Shown piece after piece: positions 59,599 to 62,608 of a stretch of 62,608 nt of DNA. Position 1 is the first letter of the stretch. Each line of letters opens with the position of its first letter. The DNA is taken from the NCBI GenBank assembly GCA_017475265.1, contig JAFVFY010000044.1, forward strand, positions 1 through 62,608, in the 5' to 3' direction. This stretch comes from Prevotella sp. (GTDB lineage Bacteria; Bacteroidota; Bacteroidia; Bacteroidales; Bacteroidaceae). Both the position numbers and the translations under genes were made by a program. Below the pieces are notes generated by a model. That model saw only the letters and a program-made list of their open reading frames with translations, did not search any database and was not told the DNA's origin.

Positions 59599-61974
59599 AT
59601 GAAAAAACTAATCCTGACAGCCCTTGCTGCAACAATCTGCATGGTGACAATGAATGCACAGCCTAAACTTTCGGCAAACAACATCGACGAGGTAATGAAG
59701 GCCATGACTCTGGAAGAGAAGGCCAAGCTGCTCGTCGGCGGTTCAAACAACTTCTTCGGCGACCAGGCCGCTGTCGGCGGTGAGGCCGACCTCGTGGCCG
59801 GTGCTGCCGGCACGTCGCCCGCCATCCCCCGCCTTGGCATTCCGGCAACGGTGCTGACCGACGGCCCCGCCGGCGTGCGCATCGACCCCACGCGAAAGGG
59901 CACCACCCAGACCTATTATGCCACGGGATTCCCCATCGGCACTTGCTTGGCATCGACGTGGAACACGGAGCTTGTAGGGAAAGTGGGCGAGGCCATCGGC
60001 AACGAGACCAAGGAGTACCGCTGCGACGTGATTCTCGGCCCGGGCATGAACCTCCACCGTAACCCTCTCTGCGGACGAAACTTTGAGTACTACTCGGAAG
60101 ACCCGTTCCTGACAGGAAAGATTGCCGCCGCCTACATCAATGGTGTGCAGAGCCAGGGGGCGGGCGTGTCGGCAAAGCACTTCGCCGTGAACTCTCAGGA
60201 GACCGAGCGCACCAGCGTTGACGAGCGGGTGAGCCAGCGTGCCCTCCGCGAGCTCTACCTTCGCGGCTTCGAGATTGCCGTCCGCGAGAGCAACCCGTGG
60301 ACCATCATGGCATCGTACAACAAAATCAACGGAGAGTTCTCCATGGGCAACCGCGACCTGCTGACGAGCATCCTGCGCGACGACTGGGGATTCAAGGGTA
60401 TCGTGATGACTGACTGGATTGGCATACGCAAGGGGTTGCCTACCATCACCGAAGTGCAGGCTGGCAACGACCTGATGGAGCCCGGTCAGCCGGCGCAGGT
60501 GAAAGAAATCGTTGAGGGCGTGAACAGCGGCAAGCTCTCGATGGCCGATGTTGACCGCAACGTGCGCCGCATGCTGGAGTACATCGTGAAGACGCCGAGC
60601 TTCAACAACTATCCCGCCACCAACAAGCCTGACCTGAAGGCACACGCTGCCATCACCCGGCAGACGGCCTGCGAGGGCATCGTGCTGCTGAAGAACAACG
60701 GCACACTCCCCTGGAACACCAAGAAAATGGTCAATGGTCAGTGGTCAATGGTCAATGTTGCAACCGTCGCCCTCTTCGGCGAGAACTCCTACAACTTCCT
60801 TTCCGGCGGCGTAGGCTCTGGCTGTGTGCACACGCCTTACGTGGTTGATATGGTGGAGGGCCTGAAGAACGCGGGTATCAAATCGTCGGAGACCCTGACC
60901 GACATCTACCGTAAGTATATCGACTATGCACGTCTGAAGTTCCAGGTCGAGCGTCATCCCGCCAAGTGGTTTCAGACTGAGGCCATGGGTCCGCAGAAAT
61001 ATCCTGAGATTGCCCTGAACACCATCGCCATCAACAAGGAGGTAAGGGGTGCCGATGCCGCCATCATCACCATCGGCCGACAAGCCGGTGAGGGCATCGA
61101 CCGCGACTTAGAGACGGAGTTCAACATTATTCCTGAGGAGCGTCAGCTCATCATCGACGTTTGCCAGGCTTTCCATGCCGCCGGCAAGCCCGTCATCGTC
61201 ATCATCAACAGCGGCTCGGTCATCGAGACGGCTTCGTGGAACAGCTATCCCGACGCCATTGTCTGTGCATGGCAGCCCGGCGAGGAGGGTGGCAACTCGG
61301 TGGCCGACATCCTGACGGGCAAGGTGAACCCCTCAGGCCGTCTGACCATGACGTGGCCCCTCGCCGCCACCGACCATCCCTCCACACATAACTTCCCCGG
61401 TATGGTCGACTTCTACAGCTATCAGATAATGCGGGGAGGCGGCAGAGAGATGCCCAACTACGACTACACGAACCACGACGAGGACATCTTTGTGGGCTAC
61501 CGCTATTTCGACACCTTCCAGAAAGAGGTGTCCTATCCCTTCGGCTTCGGTCTCTCCTACACCACCTTCGATTTCTCCCAGCCGAAGGCCAAGGTGAATG
61601 GCGATAACGTCGACGTTACCATCACCGTCAAGAACACCGGCAATGTCAGCGGCAAGGAGGTGGTTCAGGTCTATGTCACCGCTCCTGACGGCCAGTTGCA
61701 AAAACCCGCTCAAGAGCTGAAAGCCTTTGCCAAGACCCGCGAGCTACAGCCCGGCGAGAGCCAGACGCTGACGATGGAGATTCCCGTCCGTATGTTGGCC
61801 TCATTCGACGAGCAGGGCAGCCAGTGGCTAACCGAGGCAGGAGACTATACATTCAGGATAGGTTCTTCCAGCCGCGACATCAAAGCAACAGCCACCGCCA
61901 AGGTCGGTCAGTACACGGAGAAGGTGAGCAACGCCCTGGCGCCCAACGCAAAGCTGAAACTGCTCCAGCAATAA
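59599..61974 (+). CDS. GH3-family beta-glucosidase
   Basis: 791 aa from ATG 59599 (MKKLILTALAATICMVTMNA, signal peptide); the in-frame ATG at 59560 lies inside the promoter leader. N-terminal TIM barrel with LTDGPAGVR (87-94), KHFAVNSQE (193-201) and nucleophile D272 in IVMTDWIG, then the alpha/beta sandwich and a C-terminal fibronectin-like domain (SYPFGFGLSYTTFDF onward). An embedded repeat at 60727-60758 gives KMVNGQWSMVNV between the two main domains. Periplasmic release of glucose or related sugars. Confidence 0.93.
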   Translation: MKKLILTALAATICMVTMNAQPKLSANNIDEVMKAMTLEEKAKLLVGGSNNFFGDQAAVGGEADLVAGAAGTSPAIPRLGIPATVLTDGPAGVRIDPTRKGTTQTYYATGFPIGTCLASTWNTELVGKVGEAIGNETKEYRCDVILGPGMNLHRNPLCGRNFEYYSEDPFLTGKIAAAYINGVQSQGAGVSAKHFAVNSQETERTSVDERVSQRALRELYLRGFEIAVRESNPWTIMASYNKINGEFSMGNRDLLTSILRDDWGFKGIVMTDWIGIRKGLPTITEVQAGNDLMEPGQPAQVKEIVEGVNSGKLSMADVDRNVRRMLEYIVKTPSFNNYPATNKPDLKAHAAITRQTACEGIVLLKNNGTLPWNTKKMVNGQWSMVNVATVALFGENSYNFLSGGVGSGCVHTPYVVDMVEGLKNAGIKSSETLTDIYRKYIDYARLKFQVERHPAKWFQTEAMGPQKYPEIALNTIAINKEVRGADAAIITIGRQAGEGIDRDLETEFNIIPEERQLIIDVCQAFHAAGKPVIVIINSGSVIETASWNSYPDAIVCAWQPGEEGGNSVADILTGKVNPSGRLTMTWPLAATDHPSTHNFPGMVDFYSYQIMRGGGREMPNYDYTNHDEDIFVGYRYFDTFQKEVSYPFGFGLSYTTFDFSQPKAKVNGDNVDVTITVKNTGNVSGKEVVQVYVTAPDGQLQKPAQELKAFAKTRELQPGESQTLTMEIPVRMLASFDEQGSQWLTEAGDYTFRIGSSSRDIKATATAKVGQYTEKVSNALAPNAKLKLLQQ
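60727..60758. repeat. Embedded GGTCAATGGTCAGTGG repeat in GH3
   Basis: Four to five units of ATGGTCA/GTGGTCA. Inserted in frame at the start of the second domain, between WNTKK and VATVALFGENS. Confidence 0.87.
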
Positions 61975-61990
61975 GCATAACAAACAAAAA

Positions 61991-62023
61991 AGTGGAAGCC
62001 TTTGTGGCTTCCACTATTTTTTG
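61991..62023 (+). terminator. Rho-independent terminator after GH3
   Basis: AGTGGAAGCC, loop TTTGT, GGCTTCCACT, then ATTTTTTG: a perfect 10-bp stem. Confidence 0.93.
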
Positions 62024-62446
62024 AATAAGCTATCAAGGAGAACCGTCCCCGCTGATTTCCACAATCTTATCACTTGCTGCCACAACACTCTCCGAGGTTC
62101 ATTTGTTCTTCCTGTCCACTGAGTTCTTGCCATTGACGATATAGACTCATTGCTGAAATGTAAAGAAAAAGTGCAGAAAAAAGTACTCCTAAAAGATGAT
62201 CATCTAGCATAAAAACCTGGCCAAAACGACTGTTTTTTGCATGAATCGCGCTTCATAGTCCTGCACAAATCCCCCTCTTTTGTGCAGAAAGTGACTTAAA
62301 ATTACATAAACTTAACACTTACTTGCCCCTATTTCGCTTAAAACTGCTGTTTTTCGCGGTTGGGAAATACCCCGAAAAAGGGTGTTCGAGGCGTCCGTTG
62401 GTGCCTTTTTGGAGCCAAACAGCCAGTCTAATGGTAGTAAGTGAGC
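62024..62446. other. Gene-free region with small hairpins
   Basis: No ORF of substance. A perfect 9-bp hairpin CTGCACAAA (62261-62269)/TTTGTGCAG (62279-62287) with a C-rich loop, GATGATCATC near 62198, and ACCCC-GAAAAA-GGGT near 62369 suggest a structured, possibly transcribed leader to the array that follows. No known RNA family recognised. Confidence 0.5.
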
Positions 62447-62600
62447 GGGTTTGTTCAACAAAAGCACTGGTTTTGTTCAACAAAAGCTATGGTCTTGTAC
62501 TACAAAAGATATGGTCTTGTACTACAAAAGATATGGTCTTGTACTACAAAAGATATGGTCTTGTACTACAAAAGATATGGTCTTGTACTACAAGACCACC
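62447..62600. repeat. 22-bp tandem palindrome array C at the right end
   Basis: Seven contiguous 22-bp units start at 62447, 62469, 62491, 62513, 62535, 62557 and 62579. Units 1-2 have core TTTGTT-C-AACAAA; units 3-6 read GGTCTTGTACTACAAAAG plus ATAT; unit 7 is the perfect palindrome GGTCTTGTA-C-TACAAGACC followed by ACCTTTTT. There are no unique spacers, so it is not a CRISPR. Confidence 0.93.
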
Positions 62601-62608
62601 TTTTTCGG

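Noticed and set aside
62024-62446. Known riboswitch or structured RNA
   Set aside because: Hairpins exist but none of the conserved cores I know (TPP, cobalamin, SAM, FMN and others) could be recognised.
62447-62600. Possible CRISPR array
   Set aside because: Units are contiguous 22-bp tandem repeats without unique spacers, and no cas gene is nearby.

Overview
The window looks like a chromosomal segment of a gut or rumen Bacteroidales bacterium, most likely a Prevotellaceae (Prevotella/Segatella/Xylanibacter type). Reasons visible here: a SusC/SusD pair with surface lipoproteins, many exported glycoside hydrolases, promoters with the Bacteroidetes -7 box TAnnTTTG, and several secreted proteins ending in a Prevotella-style sorting tail (YDLxGR...GxYIxNGKK). 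No rRNA or tRNA gene was seen.

Layout. 0.1-4.4 kb: argH, an odd Cys4 lipoprotein, an orphan polysaccharide-export lipoprotein, exodeoxyribonuclease III and a small membrane protein. 4.8-6.9 kb: a repeated-module secreted protein with a dockerin. 7.1-30.5 kb: a polysaccharide utilization locus that best fits acetylated galacto(gluco)mannan. It holds GH36 alpha-galactosidase, a GH2 enzyme, an AGE-family (cello/mannobiose-type) 2-epimerase, GH26 mannanase, an AXE1 esterase, SusC, SusD, two IPT/TIG surface lipoproteins, a GH5 enzyme and an FGGY sugar kinase. A hipBA toxin-antitoxin pair sits between the GH26 operon and the esterase. The GH26 and esterase promoters share a 38-bp motif with palindrome TGCAA-N4-TTGCA, which suggests joint control.

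30.5-38.5 kb: an AT-richer defence-type island with one intact and three decayed AlbA/ATP-binding regulator genes and a type IIG/IIB-like restriction-modification system. Its specificity reading frame lacks a start codon and is open back into the end of the methylase gene in the -1 frame. The island ends in a large inverted repeat and two 22-bp-period arrays. 38.5-46 kb: an AraC regulator and a run of exported proteins (1031-aa multidomain protein, DUF4421 barrel, flavodoxin-cyclophilin fusion, alpha/beta hydrolase). 46.2-47.2 kb: a GNAT toxin-like gene with a 53-aa partner. 47.5-53.8 kb: a 1420-aa secreted protein, a 57-aa acidic small protein, an Rpn-family nuclease and an AraC remnant. 53.9-62 kb: GH27, iron alcohol dehydrogenase, GH35-like and GH3, with a shared 49-bp promoter block before GH27 and GH35.

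Two themes stand out beyond ordinary gene content. First, short repetitive or palindromic DNA elements lie inside reading frames at more than a dozen places, the same core being read in different frames and in both orientations, much like Rickettsia palindromic elements. Second, unrelated intergenic sequences are organised as 22-bp tandem units. In the array at the right end two unit types differ by paired changes that keep the palindrome intact. All functional statements rest on reading motifs by eye; no search was run.
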